Shown here one piece after another: positions 18,729-27,515 of a stretch of 64,000 nucleotides of DNA. The stretch's first letter is position 1, and each line of letters starts with the position of its first letter. Made by a program: the position numbers and the translations under genes. Location: NCBI GenBank assembly GCA_016710075.1, contig JADJLO010000017.1:124001-188000 (forward strand). Reading direction: 5' to 3'. This DNA is from Acidobacteriota bacterium. GTDB taxonomy: Bacteria; Acidobacteriota; Blastocatellia; RBC074. The notes beneath the pieces are model-generated. The model worked only from the letters and a program-made list of their open reading frames with translations, searched no databases and was not told the DNA's origin.

Positions 18729-18773
18729 AAAAACCCCCTTTTTATTTGTGATATTATTCAGGTTCATTTGAAC

Positions 18774-18861
18774 ACCGAACGACCAGTTGACCGGGGCACC
18801 GCCGTCCGAAGTTGTTTAATAAAGAAGACGGCGGTGCCTCCGGTCGAACGTGGAGTTAGAC
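18774..18861 (-). repeat. Integron attC site
   Basis: The 88-base site on the minus strand starts GTCTAAC, L'' TCCACGTTCGACCGG, then a long GGCACCGCCGTC stem with an AT-rich loop, and ends L' CCGGTCAACTGGTC with R' GTTCGGT. L'' has one extra base over L'. It follows the small secreted-protein gene at 18899-19348. Confidence 0.85.
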
Positions 18862-18898
18862 CAGTGTTACACCCGCCACATTAATTTAATACCAGGCT

Positions 18899-19348
18899 TC
18901 ATATCCAGCAATTTGCCATTTCCCATCTTTTGCCCCTTTCCTTTATCCAAGTATTTCCGTAGACATTTTTGGGATAACCTATTCTGGATACTTTATAGTG
19001 AAGCTCGATTTCACCAGCCTGGTCTTTCCGATTGATTAGTTCCCATTTAATTATTTGAATTGTATTTTCCTGTTCGCATTGATCAGCGGTCAGTTGTATA
19101 GCAGGAAATTTACTACGGATTTCTTCGCACTTATCATCTTTTAGCGATGAAAGAAAAGAGGCCGCAATTATTTCAGGCTCGCGATCACGAAAAGGATTGA
19201 ATATCACAAACAGACTGTCATTGGGGTCAACGGCAGCGGGTTCTCTAAAGCGAGCCCAAACCGGCATATTATTCGAATAAGAATAGCCTATAGCCAAGGA
19301 TAAGATGGCAAGTACCAATAATGAAAATGCCCATTTTCGCTCTAGCAT
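18899..19348 (-). CDS. Small hypothetical protein with N-terminal membrane anchor (cassette gene)
   Basis: A 149-residue protein. Residues 6-25 (WAFSLLVLAILSLAIGYSYS) form a signal anchor, and the rest is a soluble domain with two cysteines (DDKCEE and ADQCEQ), a third in the C-terminal NCWI, and a beta-rich C-terminus (EIELHYKVSRIGYPKN). No family is recognised; the shape resembles small DUF4878/NTF2-like lumazine-type secreted domains, but I cannot assign it. It has its own attC just downstream, a typical single-gene cassette. Confidence 0.6.
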   Translation of the reverse strand: MLERKWAFSLLVLAILSLAIGYSYSNNMPVWARFREPAAVDPNDSLFVIFNPFRDREPEIIAASFLSSLKDDKCEEIRSKFPAIQLTADQCEQENTIQIIKWELINRKDQAGEIELHYKVSRIGYPKNVYGNTWIKERGKRWEMANCWI

Positions 19349-19380
19349 CTTTCAATATTTCAGTAATTCTTATCAAAAAG

Positions 19381-19468
19381 GTCTAACAACGCGTTCACCG
19401 GGCGCGCCCCCGAAAACATTGGCTACAGACGCGATGTGGGGCGCGCTCCGGTGCAATGGATGTTAGCT
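19381..19468 (-). repeat. Integron attC site
   Basis: An 88-base site. On the minus strand it opens AGCTAAC, has L'' ATCCATTGCACCGGAGCGCG, a variable tip, L' CGCGCCCGGTGAACGC, and R' GTTAGAC. The stop codon of the upstream cassette gene lies inside the opening core (AGCTAAC holds the TAA at 19463-19465). Confidence 0.87.
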
Positions 19469-20070
19469 GATTTTATCATAGCGAGTTCCAGTCTTCCCCA
19501 TCAGCATCTTTAAAGATAAGGATTGTTTGTCCATTCTTATTTTGGATTTTTCCACCTGTCGAAGTATTGGCATGTCATCTAATGAATCGCGCATCATTGC
19601 GTGCCAGCGTGCGATGCGCCAAACAATTTGCCAGTTTCCCTGTGAACCTGGTTCGATAAAAATATGTGATGTGCTTACAGCATCAACGCTATCCATTGTA
19701 ATCCGCAAATAACCACGTTTTTTGTTTTGCCAGTGTTCCCAAATGAATTCGCGGGCCTTCGTGAGGCGTTGCTCGACCTCATCGTAATTGCCTTTGTTGT
19801 TGAGGGCGGCACTTGTCCATCTCCGACAATTGAAGTGTCCCGCCTGTTCATACAATTTCAGATCGCGTTGACCTGAGATGATTGAAGATGTCAGTTCCTC
19901 ATCGTCACATTTATGGATTTTTGTCTGGATTGTTTTGCCCCTTTACGAACAAATTTTTCATTTGGAGTTTCAGTTCGTTTAGTCGGCTTCTTACTCGGTT
20001 TTTGAGCCATTCCCACTACCAGACATAGCAGGAAGGAAAGAATTATTATGCTGCTTCGTTTCAGATTCAT
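19463..20070 (-). CDS. Secreted hypothetical protein (cassette gene), one frameshift
   Basis: An ATG at 20070 starts a signal peptide (MNLKRSSIIILSFLLCLVVG, then MAQKPSKKPTKR). In this frame a stop comes after about 60 codons. One base fewer in the GGGG run near 19940 restores a continuous protein through GKTIQTKIHKCDDEELTSS into the longer downstream frame (KLYEQAGHFNCRRWTSAALN to DKIS), about 200 residues in all. The stop TAA lies inside the attC core. No catalytic motif was recognised; two or three cysteines suggest an exported domain. This is the cassette nearest the presumed integrase-proximal end of the array. Confidence 0.6.
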
Positions 20071-20088
20071 CGCCGTTTAGGGTTTACC

Positions 20089-20164
20089 AGCTAACATGTA
20101 ATTAGGCTGTGGCGCCTCATTAATTCCTAATACTGGAAACCTGGTAGTTTCCAGTATTAGGAAT
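20089..20164 (-). repeat. Isolated attC-type R' core and perfect hairpin
   Basis: At 20089-20095 the minus strand reads GTTAGCT, a good integron core, placed 20 bases before the first cassette start as the end of a previous attC or an attI would be. Just beyond it, ATTCCTAATACTGGAAAC (20123-20140) pairs perfectly with GTTTCCAGTATTAGGAAT (20147-20164) around a 6-base loop. The hairpin has no strong T run, so it is not an obvious terminator. Confidence 0.45.
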
Positions 20165-20752
20165 AATTCTTTCTTGCTCTTTCAGATAAGGTTTTCGGAT
20201 CAATTCTATTCCTGAGCCCGATCTCTTTTGCCTTGTTGAGCCGGATTTCCCATCGACGATTGGCACCAAACTCAGTTCGATCCGAAGAGCTGGCCTAAAT
20301 ATCGGTAATGACTGTTTGCTTTTGTGTGAGCCCTGGCTCGCTGCTTGATAGTTATGACTGTTCTAAGTATTGGCTCTAAATTTGCTGAGAAAAATGGCTG
20401 TCGAGTAAAATTACATATGATGAAAATTACATTCAACGACAGGACACTACGCCCGAGCCACCAATTTGTCAATTATTATTTTTACCTTTTTTTAATCAGA
20501 TCCAAATTGACTGCAAAACAATTTAGAGACCGATTGCCGAGCATAACGGGTCTTATCTGATGCAGACGATCGAGCGACTTCCCTACCCTTGTCCGGCTAC
20601 GATCGCCGGTTTCAGCCTTCTGAGATTGCCATTTTCGGGCTTTGATGTGAAAAAGCTGCGGAGCTGACAGATCTGCCTGATTCTGTATCATGAATCCTTA
20701 ATTCTTGATTAAGCTAACCACCAAGTAACTTGAGTTTGAAAAGGTTTTCGCT
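20165..20752. other. Region with no recognised gene
   Basis: AT-rich compared with both sides. Short open frames exist on both strands, but none has a ribosome site or a recognisable motif. No integrase gene or remnant was seen, although this is where one would be expected if the cassette array began here. Confidence 0.4.
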
Positions 20753-21001
20753 ATGGCGCTGGTGAAAGTCAGTCGATCTGCTCAGATCACGTATCCGGCC
20801 GAGGTCCGGAAATCCCCTTGACATCGAAGAGGGCGAGTATCTATCACTGGAAGGCCGTGGAAGCCCGTCGTGTTTATGGACAAAACTGAGTCCTCGAAAC
20901 ATCTGATTGATCTCCTCAATCAAGACCCAGAGGGCAAATCAAAGAAGAAATTCAAAGGCGTTAAGGATGCGCCTGGTGTTTTTAAAATCGCCGAATCCTG
21001 A
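20753..21001 (+). pseudogene. SpoVT/AbrB-type antitoxin-like gene, two frameshifts
   Basis: The reading MALVKVSRSAQITYPAEVRK starting at 20753 is the swapped-hairpin AbrB DNA-binding fold of MazE/VapB-type antitoxins. The frame stops after KSP; dropping one C of the CCCC run restores SLDIEEGEYLSLEG. A second shift near 20860 gives PVVFMDKTESSKHLIDLLNQ and ends FKIAES at 21001, 13 bases before uvrB. It is either a decayed antitoxin or an intact gene with sequencing errors. No toxin gene is next to it. Confidence 0.55.
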
Positions 21002-21014
21002 TAGATTTCCATTT

Positions 21015-23003
21015 ATGAATTTCAAACTGATATCGGATTACAAGCCGGATGGCGATCAGCCTGCGGCGATCAAGGCGCTTGTCAAAGGTCTCAAAGACGA
21101 CGAAAAACATCAGGTGCTGCTTGGCATCACCGGCAGCGGCAAGACCTTCACAGTCGCATCGGTGGTGGCCGAGGTAAATCGCCCGTGTCTGGTGATGGCG
21201 CATAACAAGACGCTCGCCGCACAGCTTTACCAGGAGTTCAAAACCTTCTTTCCTGAAAATGCGGTAGAGTATTTCGTCAGTTACTATGATTATTACCAGC
21301 CCGAAGCGTATGTCGCATCTACAGACACCTACATCGAGAAGGAATCGACCATCAATGAAGAGATCGACCGGCTGAGACTCTCGGCGACGCGATCAGTATT
21401 CGAACGCCGCGACGTGATCATTGTGGCATCGGTGTCGGCAATTTACGGTATCGGCGATCCCAACGTCTACTATGGGATGCTCATGTTTCTCGAGCCGGGA
21501 CAGCGAATCAGCCGCAACGAGCTCATCAAAAAACTGGTTGAGCTTTTATACGAACGCAACGACATAGAGTTCAAGCGTGGGACGTTCAGAGTGCGCGGCG
21601 ATGTTGTCGAAATATATCCGAGCTATCAGGATCAGGCATATCGCGTCGAGCTTTGGGGCGATGAGATCGACTCGATATCGCTGATCGATCCGCTGCTCGG
21701 CGAGGTGCTGCAGAAATTCGACTCCCGGATTCCAATCTACCCCAAAACCCACTACGTGACGACGCGAGAGACGGTCAAACGGGCCGTCAAAACGATCAAG
21801 GCGGAGCTTGAATGGTGGGAGCCGCAGTTGATCGATCAGGGCAAGCTGGTCGAGGCTCAGCGATTGCATCAACGAACGATGTATGATCTCGAAATGTTCA
21901 ACGAGCTGGGATTCTGCCGCGGCGTGGAGAACTACTCGCGTCATCTGACGGGTCGGAATCCGGGAGATCCTCCGCCGACTCTTTTCGACTATATGCCGCA
22001 GGACACGATCGTCGTGATAGACGAAAGCCACCAGTCGATTCCTCAGATTCGCGGGATGTACAACGGCGACCGGTCGCGCAAGCAGACGCTTGTCGATTTC
22101 GGTTTCCGCCTGCCCTCCGCGCTCGACAACAGGCCACTGAAATTCGAGGAATGGGAGGGCCGCGTGAAGCAGGCAATCTATGTCTCAGCCACACCCGGCC
22201 CATATGAACTGACAAAATCCGAGGGAACATTCGTCGAACAGATCATCCGGCCCACTGGCCTGCTCGACCCCGAAGTCGAGGTCCGCCCGGTCAAAGGCCA
22301 GATCGACGACCTGCTGCATGAAATCCGCCAGCGCGTATCCCGGCACGAACGTGTGCTGGTCACGACCCTGACCAAGAAAATGTCCGAGGACCTGACCGAT
22401 TATTACGGCGACCTCGATATCAAGGTGCGATACATGCATTCAGAAATCGAGACGCTCGAGCGAGTCAAGATCCTGCGGGATCTGCGCAAAGGCGAGTTCG
22501 ACGTCCTGGTCGGAATCAACCTCCTGCGCGAGGGACTGGATCTGCCCGAGGTCTCGCTCGTCGCAATCCTCGATGCCGATAAGGAAGGCTTCCTTCGCAG
22601 CGAATCTTCGCTGATTCAAACCATGGGACGCGCCGCCCGGCATTCCAGCGGCAAGGCCATTCTATATGCCGATAAAATGACCGAATCGATGCGCAAGGCC
22701 ATAGGCGAAACCGACCGCCGCCGCCACAGGCAGGTTGAATACAACACAGCTCACGGAATAACTCCGCAATCGATCATCAAGCCGATCGACTCCACTCTGG
22801 TGACCGCCTACGAGGCCGATTACTTCAAAGTCCCGGTCAATCTCGAAGACTTCGATGAGTACAGCCCCGAAAAACTCGCCGAAACCATCGGCCAACTCGA
22901 ATTCGACATGCGCGACGCCGCCAAAAAACTCGAATTCGAAAAAGCCGCTCAGATGCGTGACAAGATCAAGTATCTGAAGGATCGGCAACTTGCAATGGGA
23001 TGA
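21015..23003 (+). CDS. uvrB: UvrABC system protein B
   Basis: DNA-damage recognition helicase subunit of nucleotide-excision repair; it is loaded by UvrA and then recruits UvrC for dual incision. I start at MNFKLISDYKPDGDQPAAIK (21015), giving 662 residues, the normal length. Visible motifs are Walker A GITGSGKTFT, the beta-hairpin region YYDYYQPEAYV, DESHQ (Walker B), the conserved QIRGMYNGDRSRKQTLVDFG, helicase motif VI QTMGRAARH, and a C-terminal UVR domain (LEFDMRDAAKKLEFEKAAQM). No frameshift was found in it. An AbrB-like remnant lies just upstream; downstream the sequence degenerates into a G/C homopolymer block. Confidence 0.97.
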   Translation: MNFKLISDYKPDGDQPAAIKALVKGLKDDEKHQVLLGITGSGKTFTVASVVAEVNRPCLVMAHNKTLAAQLYQEFKTFFPENAVEYFVSYYDYYQPEAYVASTDTYIEKESTINEEIDRLRLSATRSVFERRDVIIVASVSAIYGIGDPNVYYGMLMFLEPGQRISRNELIKKLVELLYERNDIEFKRGTFRVRGDVVEIYPSYQDQAYRVELWGDEIDSISLIDPLLGEVLQKFDSRIPIYPKTHYVTTRETVKRAVKTIKAELEWWEPQLIDQGKLVEAQRLHQRTMYDLEMFNELGFCRGVENYSRHLTGRNPGDPPPTLFDYMPQDTIVVIDESHQSIPQIRGMYNGDRSRKQTLVDFGFRLPSALDNRPLKFEEWEGRVKQAIYVSATPGPYELTKSEGTFVEQIIRPTGLLDPEVEVRPVKGQIDDLLHEIRQRVSRHERVLVTTLTKKMSEDLTDYYGDLDIKVRYMHSEIETLERVKILRDLRKGEFDVLVGINLLREGLDLPEVSLVAILDADKEGFLRSESSLIQTMGRAARHSSGKAILYADKMTESMRKAIGETDRRRHRQVEYNTAHGITPQSIIKPIDSTLVTAYEADYFKVPVNLEDFDEYSPEKLAETIGQLEFDMRDAAKKLEFEKAAQMRDKIKYLKDRQLAMG

Positions 23004-23013
23004 GGGGTTAATT

Positions 23014-23397
23014 TGGGGGGGGGGCGGGGGGGGAAGGAAAGGGGGGGGGGGGGGAGGCAGCAGCAAACGCGGCGGGGGGGATGGGGTGGCCGCCGTCTCA
23101 CCCGACCCCCCTGAAGAAAAGCTCTACATCAGACTCGAAGACCTGATCGTCAGTACTTACCGAAAAGGGTGCCGAGATCGTCTCGCTCAAGCTGCCTGTG
23201 ACAGTCGACGATATCGAAAAAAAAAACATGCGCGGGGAAAAAACTCGCGGCAGGATAGAAGCAGATCCCCGGGGGCCCGCGGCCCAAACGAGGGGGCCCC
23301 CCCGGGCGCCCCCCCCCCCCCCCCCCCCCCCGGGGGGGGGGGGGGGGGGCGCCCCCCCCCGGCCCCCCCCCCCCCCCCCCCCCCCCGCCCCCCCCCC
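23014..23397. other. G/C homopolymer block, probable assembly artefact
   Basis: Runs of 8 to more than 20 G or C bases alternate at 23014-23090 and 23270-23397. Between them, at about 23103-23225, is normal-looking sequence that would read LYIRLEDLIVSTYRKG, then AEIVSLKLPVTVDDIEKK after one indel, so a real gene fragment seems to be embedded. The composition of the runs is unlike anything else in the window. Open frames through them encode only poly-Gly, Pro, Arg and Ala and should be ignored. Confidence 0.7.
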
Positions 23398-23531
23398 GAT
23401 ACGAAAGATACGAAAATTTTCAAACACTGACAGGACAAGAACTTCCAAAATAGCGCAAAGCGAAATTAACTGGTCACTTGACCCATTAATATTTTTCGCC
23501 TGTTTCGTTTATTTCGTCTTTTTCGTAATCT
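23397..23531. repeat. Inverted ACGAAA-type repeat pair
   Basis: A short arm GATACGAAAGATACGAAAA (from 23398) is followed about 70 bases later by the inverse arm, 23489-23531, reading TTTCGTTTATTTCGTC and TTTTTCGTAATCTC. The same arm text occurs as a longer inverted pair at 46218-46380. It lies just downstream of the aminotransferase gene on the minus strand. It may be a dispersed intergenic element or a terminator; the inner spacers of the two loci differ. Confidence 0.55.
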
Positions 23532-23555
23532 CTTTTCTTCTCTTTTCTTCTCTTC

Positions 23556-24700
23556 TCAGCCGAGGACATCGGCGATCGATTCGCAGATATAGCCGATATT
23601 ATTTTCATTTATTGCTGCGAGACAGATGCGGCCGCTGCCGACGATATAGAGGCTGTATTTCTCACGCAATTCTTTGACCTGGTCCGCAGAAAGGCCGGAA
23701 AAAGAGAACATCCCGCTCTGCTGCTCGATGAAGCTGAAATCCTGTTCGACGCCTTTTTCTCTCAGAGAATTGACGAAGAGAGTTCTCATCTTCCTGATGC
23801 GTTCCCGCATCCCGGCGAGTTCCGTTTCCCACTGAGATCGCAAGACCTCATCGCTCAGAATCGCTCCGACGAGCTGAGCTCCGTGCGAAGCCGGATTCGA
23901 ATAGTTCGTCCTGATGACTCGCTTGACCTGAGTCAGCACGCGCTTTGATTCATCCGCGCTTGAAGTGACTATCGTCAACGCCCCGACGCGTTCCCGGTAG
24001 AGGGCGAACGATTTCGAAAATGAATTGGCTATCAGACAGGGGATGCCGCTTTCGGAAATGATTCTGATGGGAAAAGCATCCTCATCCAGCCCGCCACCGA
24101 ATCCCTGATAGGCAAAATCAAGGAACGGTATCAAACCTCCCGCATGGCAAAGATCGACCACGATCTTCCACTGCTCGTTTGTCAGATCCACGCCGCTGGG
24201 GTTGTGACAGCAGGCATGGATCACGACAACGCTGCCTGCCGGCAGCTTTTTCAGGCACTCAGTCATACCGTGAGAAATCCAGGCCATGCGTCTCCGGATC
24301 GAAGTACGGATACTGGTTCACTTTGAATCCGGCTGATTCAAAGAGCATCCGGTGATTTTCCCAGCTCGGCATGCTGATCCAGACTTCCGAATCGGGCAGA
24401 AAACGCCTGATGAAATCCGCGCCGATCTTCAGGGCGCCGGTTCCTCCAAGTGCCTGTACCGTCACTGCCCGCTCTTCGGCGATGATCTGTGAATCGGCGC
24501 CAAAAAGAAGTACCTGCACTTCCCTGTTATAGGCAGCAAGACCGTCTATCGGCAGGTAGTTCTTGGTATTGCTGAGTCCTGATAAACTCCGACTCCGAGG
24601 TTTACCTTTTTGGCGCTCGTATCTTTGTTGAAAGCCTCTGTCAATCCGATGATCGGATCGGGCGGGGCCAGATCTATGTGTGAGAATGGAGATGATTGCA
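23556..24700 (-). CDS. Aspartate/aromatic aminotransferase (class I), two frameshifts
   Basis: Three minus-strand frames join into one AspC/TyrB-type enzyme of about 380 residues starting MQSSPFSHIDLAPPDPIIGL at 24700. The first part ends LGVGVYQD, the usual arginine-free N-terminal motif; the middle begins VQVLLFGADSQIIAEERAVT and has GGTGALKIGADF; the last starts MTECLKKLPAG and has HACCHNPSGVDLT. The pyridoxal-phosphate lysine is in NSFSKSFALYRERVG. The family transfers the amino group of aspartate or aromatic amino acids to 2-oxoglutarate. Frame breaks lie near 24580 and 24280 and no conserved block is lost, so errors are likely. The gene is downstream of and co-directional with the Gfo/Idh gene. 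Confidence 0.85.
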
Positions 24701-24730
24701 TATCTTTGAAAGCTTGCTCCTGAATAAACT

Positions 24731-25960
24731 TTAAACTGCTTTTTCGCGGCCGGAATCCCACTTCATATACCTGTTTTTTCGATAGGATTCGATGGCGAGC
24801 CCGACGGCGACCACGCCATAATAACCCAGCGTGCTATCGCATTTGAGCTGCTCGCCATTGCGGATCGCATTCTGGAGATTACGATGATGAAGAAGAATGT
24901 CTTCGCCGCCGGACTTCCTGTGAACAATCTCTTCCTTGCCCTCGCCGAAGAGGCGTTGAGGACGAATGACGAAACCGTCGCGGGTAAATTCGAGCGTGGC
25001 TTCGTGGCCGCGGATGACGTGCGGAATCGGAGTATCGTTGGCCATCGAAGAGATGACCACGACAGTCGGCCCGCCCGGGTAATCGCAGATCATATTGAAA
25101 GTGTCCGGGACTTCGGCGGGGCTGGAAGTGAACTCCCATTTTCCGCCCGTGCCCACGACGCGCTCGGGAAACTTCAGATCAATCGCCTTGATCAATCTCG
25201 TAATCCTGTGAACGAAGAGATCCGTAGCGATTCCACCTGAATAGTCCCAGTAACGACGCCAGTGAAAGAACCGGTCGGGATCGAACGAACGTTTCGGCGC
25301 CGGCCCCAGCCAGGCATTCCAGTCGAGATTGACCCCGGGTTTCGCGTCCGGATCGAACGCGCCAACCCAGAAATCTCCCTTATGATTGCGCGAATAATCA
25401 ATCTGAGCCTGAACGACTTTGCCGAGCCGGCCTTCCTTGATGTATTTGCGGGCGGTCTCATAGGAATCATCCGACATTCCCTGCACTCCGACCTGCATCT
25501 TGACGCCCTTCTCTTTGATCTTTTTGACGACTTTTTTGGCTTCGTCGATCGACCAGGTCATGGGCTTTTCACAGTAAATATGCTTGTTGGCGTCGGCGGC
25601 ATCGAGCGTCATCTTCGCATGCCAGTGCTCGGGAGTAACGATGGCGACATAATCGATATCTTTCTGATCAAGAATGGTCCGGTAGTCCTTGTAGGGTTTG
25701 GCGCCCGTGGTTGCGGCGGCTCTGTCGAGGGCCTTCTGCCAGACGTCACAGACGGCGACAATTTCTACGTTGTCCGATTCCTTCATCTTCATCAATGCGG
25801 GGATGTGAGCCCCTGTCGCCAGCCCTCCGCAGCCGATGACGCCGATGCGAAGCCGGCCGTTCGCACCGTGCACTCTGCGCGCACCGGCCGCAGTCATCAT
25901 GACCGAAGCAGCAGTTCCGGAAACAAAGGTACGGCGACTGATCCTTTTATCTTTTTCCAT
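24731..25960 (-). CDS. Gfo/Idh/MocA family oxidoreductase with Tat signal
   Basis: A 409-residue protein. The N-terminus MEKDKRISRRTFVSGTAASV is a twin-arginine signal, so the folded enzyme is probably exported. The NAD(P) Rossmann motif is RIGVIGCGGLATGAHIPAL, and EKPMTW in the sequence YCEKPMTWSIDEAKK carries the family's EKP lysine. WHAKM and the C-terminal alpha/beta domain complete the fold. Members oxidise or rearrange sugars or sugar-like substrates with bound NAD. Tat-exported members are frequent in Acidobacteriota and Planctomycetes. The specific substrate is not visible. It ends about 30 bases before the aminotransferase start. Confidence 0.92.
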   Translation of the reverse strand: MEKDKRISRRTFVSGTAASVMMTAAGARRVHGANGRLRIGVIGCGGLATGAHIPALMKMKESDNVEIVAVCDVWQKALDRAAATTGAKPYKDYRTILDQKDIDYVAIVTPEHWHAKMTLDAADANKHIYCEKPMTWSIDEAKKVVKKIKEKGVKMQVGVQGMSDDSYETARKYIKEGRLGKVVQAQIDYSRNHKGDFWVGAFDPDAKPGVNLDWNAWLGPAPKRSFDPDRFFHWRRYWDYSGGIATDLFVHRITRLIKAIDLKFPERVVGTGGKWEFTSSPAEVPDTFNMICDYPGGPTVVVISSMANDTPIPHVIRGHEATLEFTRDGFVIRPQRLFGEGKEEIVHRKSGGEDILLHHRNLQNAIRNGEQLKCDSTLGYYGVVAVGLAIESYRKNRYMKWDSGREKAV

Positions 25961-26056
25961 AGCTCTCCATCGAAATTGAATTTGAATTTTTGAAGACGTC
26001 GAGAGTTTACCGGTATCAAAAAAAATTTGCCAGACTCTACACGATGCATCGGCCGA

Positions 26057-26093
26057 CTTTAAACTTTAAACTTTAAACTTTAAACTCTCTTTC
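26057..26093 (+). repeat. Tandem CTTTAAA heptamer leader directly before aroC
   Basis: Four to five copies of CTTTAAA stand directly before CTCTCTTTC and the aroC ATG. There is no Shine-Dalgarno sequence. A related tract occurs immediately before the start of the glycoside-hydrolase gene at 52581. Confidence 0.7.
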
Positions 26094-27269
26094 ATGACAT
26101 TCACATTCACGACAGCCGGCGAATCTCACGGCAGGGCTCTGGTAGCCACGATCGAAGGACTGCCGGCGGGGCTGCCGATCGATCAGGATTTCATCAACCA
26201 CGAACTCTGGCGGCGACAGCAGGGGTATGGGCGCGGAGGCCGCATGAAGATCGAAACCGACACGGTGCAGATACTGACCGGTGTCCGCCACGGTGAGACG
26301 ATCGGATCCCCCGTTGCCATCATGGTTGAAAACAGGGATTTCAAGAACTGGCTCGAAGTCATGTCAGCCGAAAAACCAGAAATCCCGCCTGAAAGAGACC
26401 GAAAAGTGGTTCGTCCGCGTCCCGGTCACGCAGACCTCGTGGGAGGCATGAAATATGACCGGCATGACCTACGCGACATACTCGAACGAGCCAGCGCACG
26501 TGAAACCACCATGCGCGTCGCAGTCGGCGCTTTCGCCAAACAACTGCTGCGGGAATTTGGCGTCGAGATCGCAAGCCACGTAGTCGCTCTCGGCGAAATA
26601 TCGATTGACGATGAGGGATCGACATGGGAAGCGATCAAGGCCGTATACGACGACACCGTCCTGCGCTGCATCGACAAGCAGGCAGAGGCGAAGATGATCG
26701 AACGTATCGACAAAGCCGGCATTGACGATGGCGACACTCTCGGCGGCATCTTTGAGGTCGTCGCCAAAGGCTGCGTACCGGGCCTCGGCTCTCACATCAG
26801 TTGGCTCGAAAAACTCGATGGCCGGCTCGCTCAGGCGATAATGTCGGTCCACGCAGTCAAAGCCGTCGAGATCGGCGAGGGTGTGGCCAATGCCTCAAGA
26901 CCCGGATCCGAAGTCCACGACGAAATCGTCTACGATCTGGATTCCAAAAGCTTCGGACGGACATCCAACCGCGCCGGCGGTCTCGAAGGCGGCATGACCA
27001 ACGGCGAGGAATTGCGCATCAAAGGCTACCTTAAACCGATTGCCACCCTGCGCAAAAGACTCCGCAGCGTCAGCATCGAAACCAAAGAGCCTATGGAATC
27101 GGATTTTGAACGCTCCGATGTCACCGCAGTCCCGGCCGCAGGCGTTATCGGCGAAGCCATGGCCGCCATCGTCCTCGCCCGCTCCATGCGTGAAAAATTC
27201 GGCGGAGACTCTCTCAGAGAAATGAGACGCAACTTCGAAAGCTATCAACAGCAGATCAGGGAGTTCTAA
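26094..27269 (+). CDS. aroC: Chorismate synthase
   Basis: Last enzyme of the shikimate pathway: anti-1,4-elimination of phosphate from EPSP to give chorismate, with reduced FMN. The 391-residue protein begins MTFTFTTAGESHGRALVATI, with the GESHG signature. It continues with RHGETIGSPVAI, RPRPGHADLVGGMKYD and RASARETTMRVAVGAFAK, all typical of the AroC family, and has the C-terminal GGMTNGEEL and AVPAAGVIGEAMAA blocks. Length and motifs are complete and the frame is unbroken. The start lies directly after a heptamer repeat without a ribosome-binding site. Cytoplasmic, homotetrameric in the family. Confidence 0.97.
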   Translation: MTFTFTTAGESHGRALVATIEGLPAGLPIDQDFINHELWRRQQGYGRGGRMKIETDTVQILTGVRHGETIGSPVAIMVENRDFKNWLEVMSAEKPEIPPERDRKVVRPRPGHADLVGGMKYDRHDLRDILERASARETTMRVAVGAFAKQLLREFGVEIASHVVALGEISIDDEGSTWEAIKAVYDDTVLRCIDKQAEAKMIERIDKAGIDDGDTLGGIFEVVAKGCVPGLGSHISWLEKLDGRLAQAIMSVHAVKAVEIGEGVANASRPGSEVHDEIVYDLDSKSFGRTSNRAGGLEGGMTNGEELRIKGYLKPIATLRKRLRSVSIETKEPMESDFERSDVTAVPAAGVIGEAMAAIVLARSMREKFGGDSLREMRRNFESYQQQIREF

Positions 27270-27515
27270 CCGGCATTCGAAAGATCTGCTTTCAAATACG
27301 GTGACAGGGGGCTATCGTTTTGTGCTTCTTGAATCATTTCATCTCGCCCGGAACATATATCCTGTTTCGACGGCCATGGGACTCGCCAGTCTCAATATTG
27401 CCCTCTTACTCTTGAATCGAAATCAGGGGTTCATTTTGAATTTGGAAATGTAAAGTTTAGAATATGTTCTTATTGTATACAGCACATCACAGTTGAAGAG
27501 GAAAGGTATCGAGTA

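Noticed and set aside
22990..23677. Plus- and minus-strand frames in the G/C block after uvrB
   Set aside because: Homopolymer-derived; only the short LYIRLEDLIV-type fragment looks genuine.
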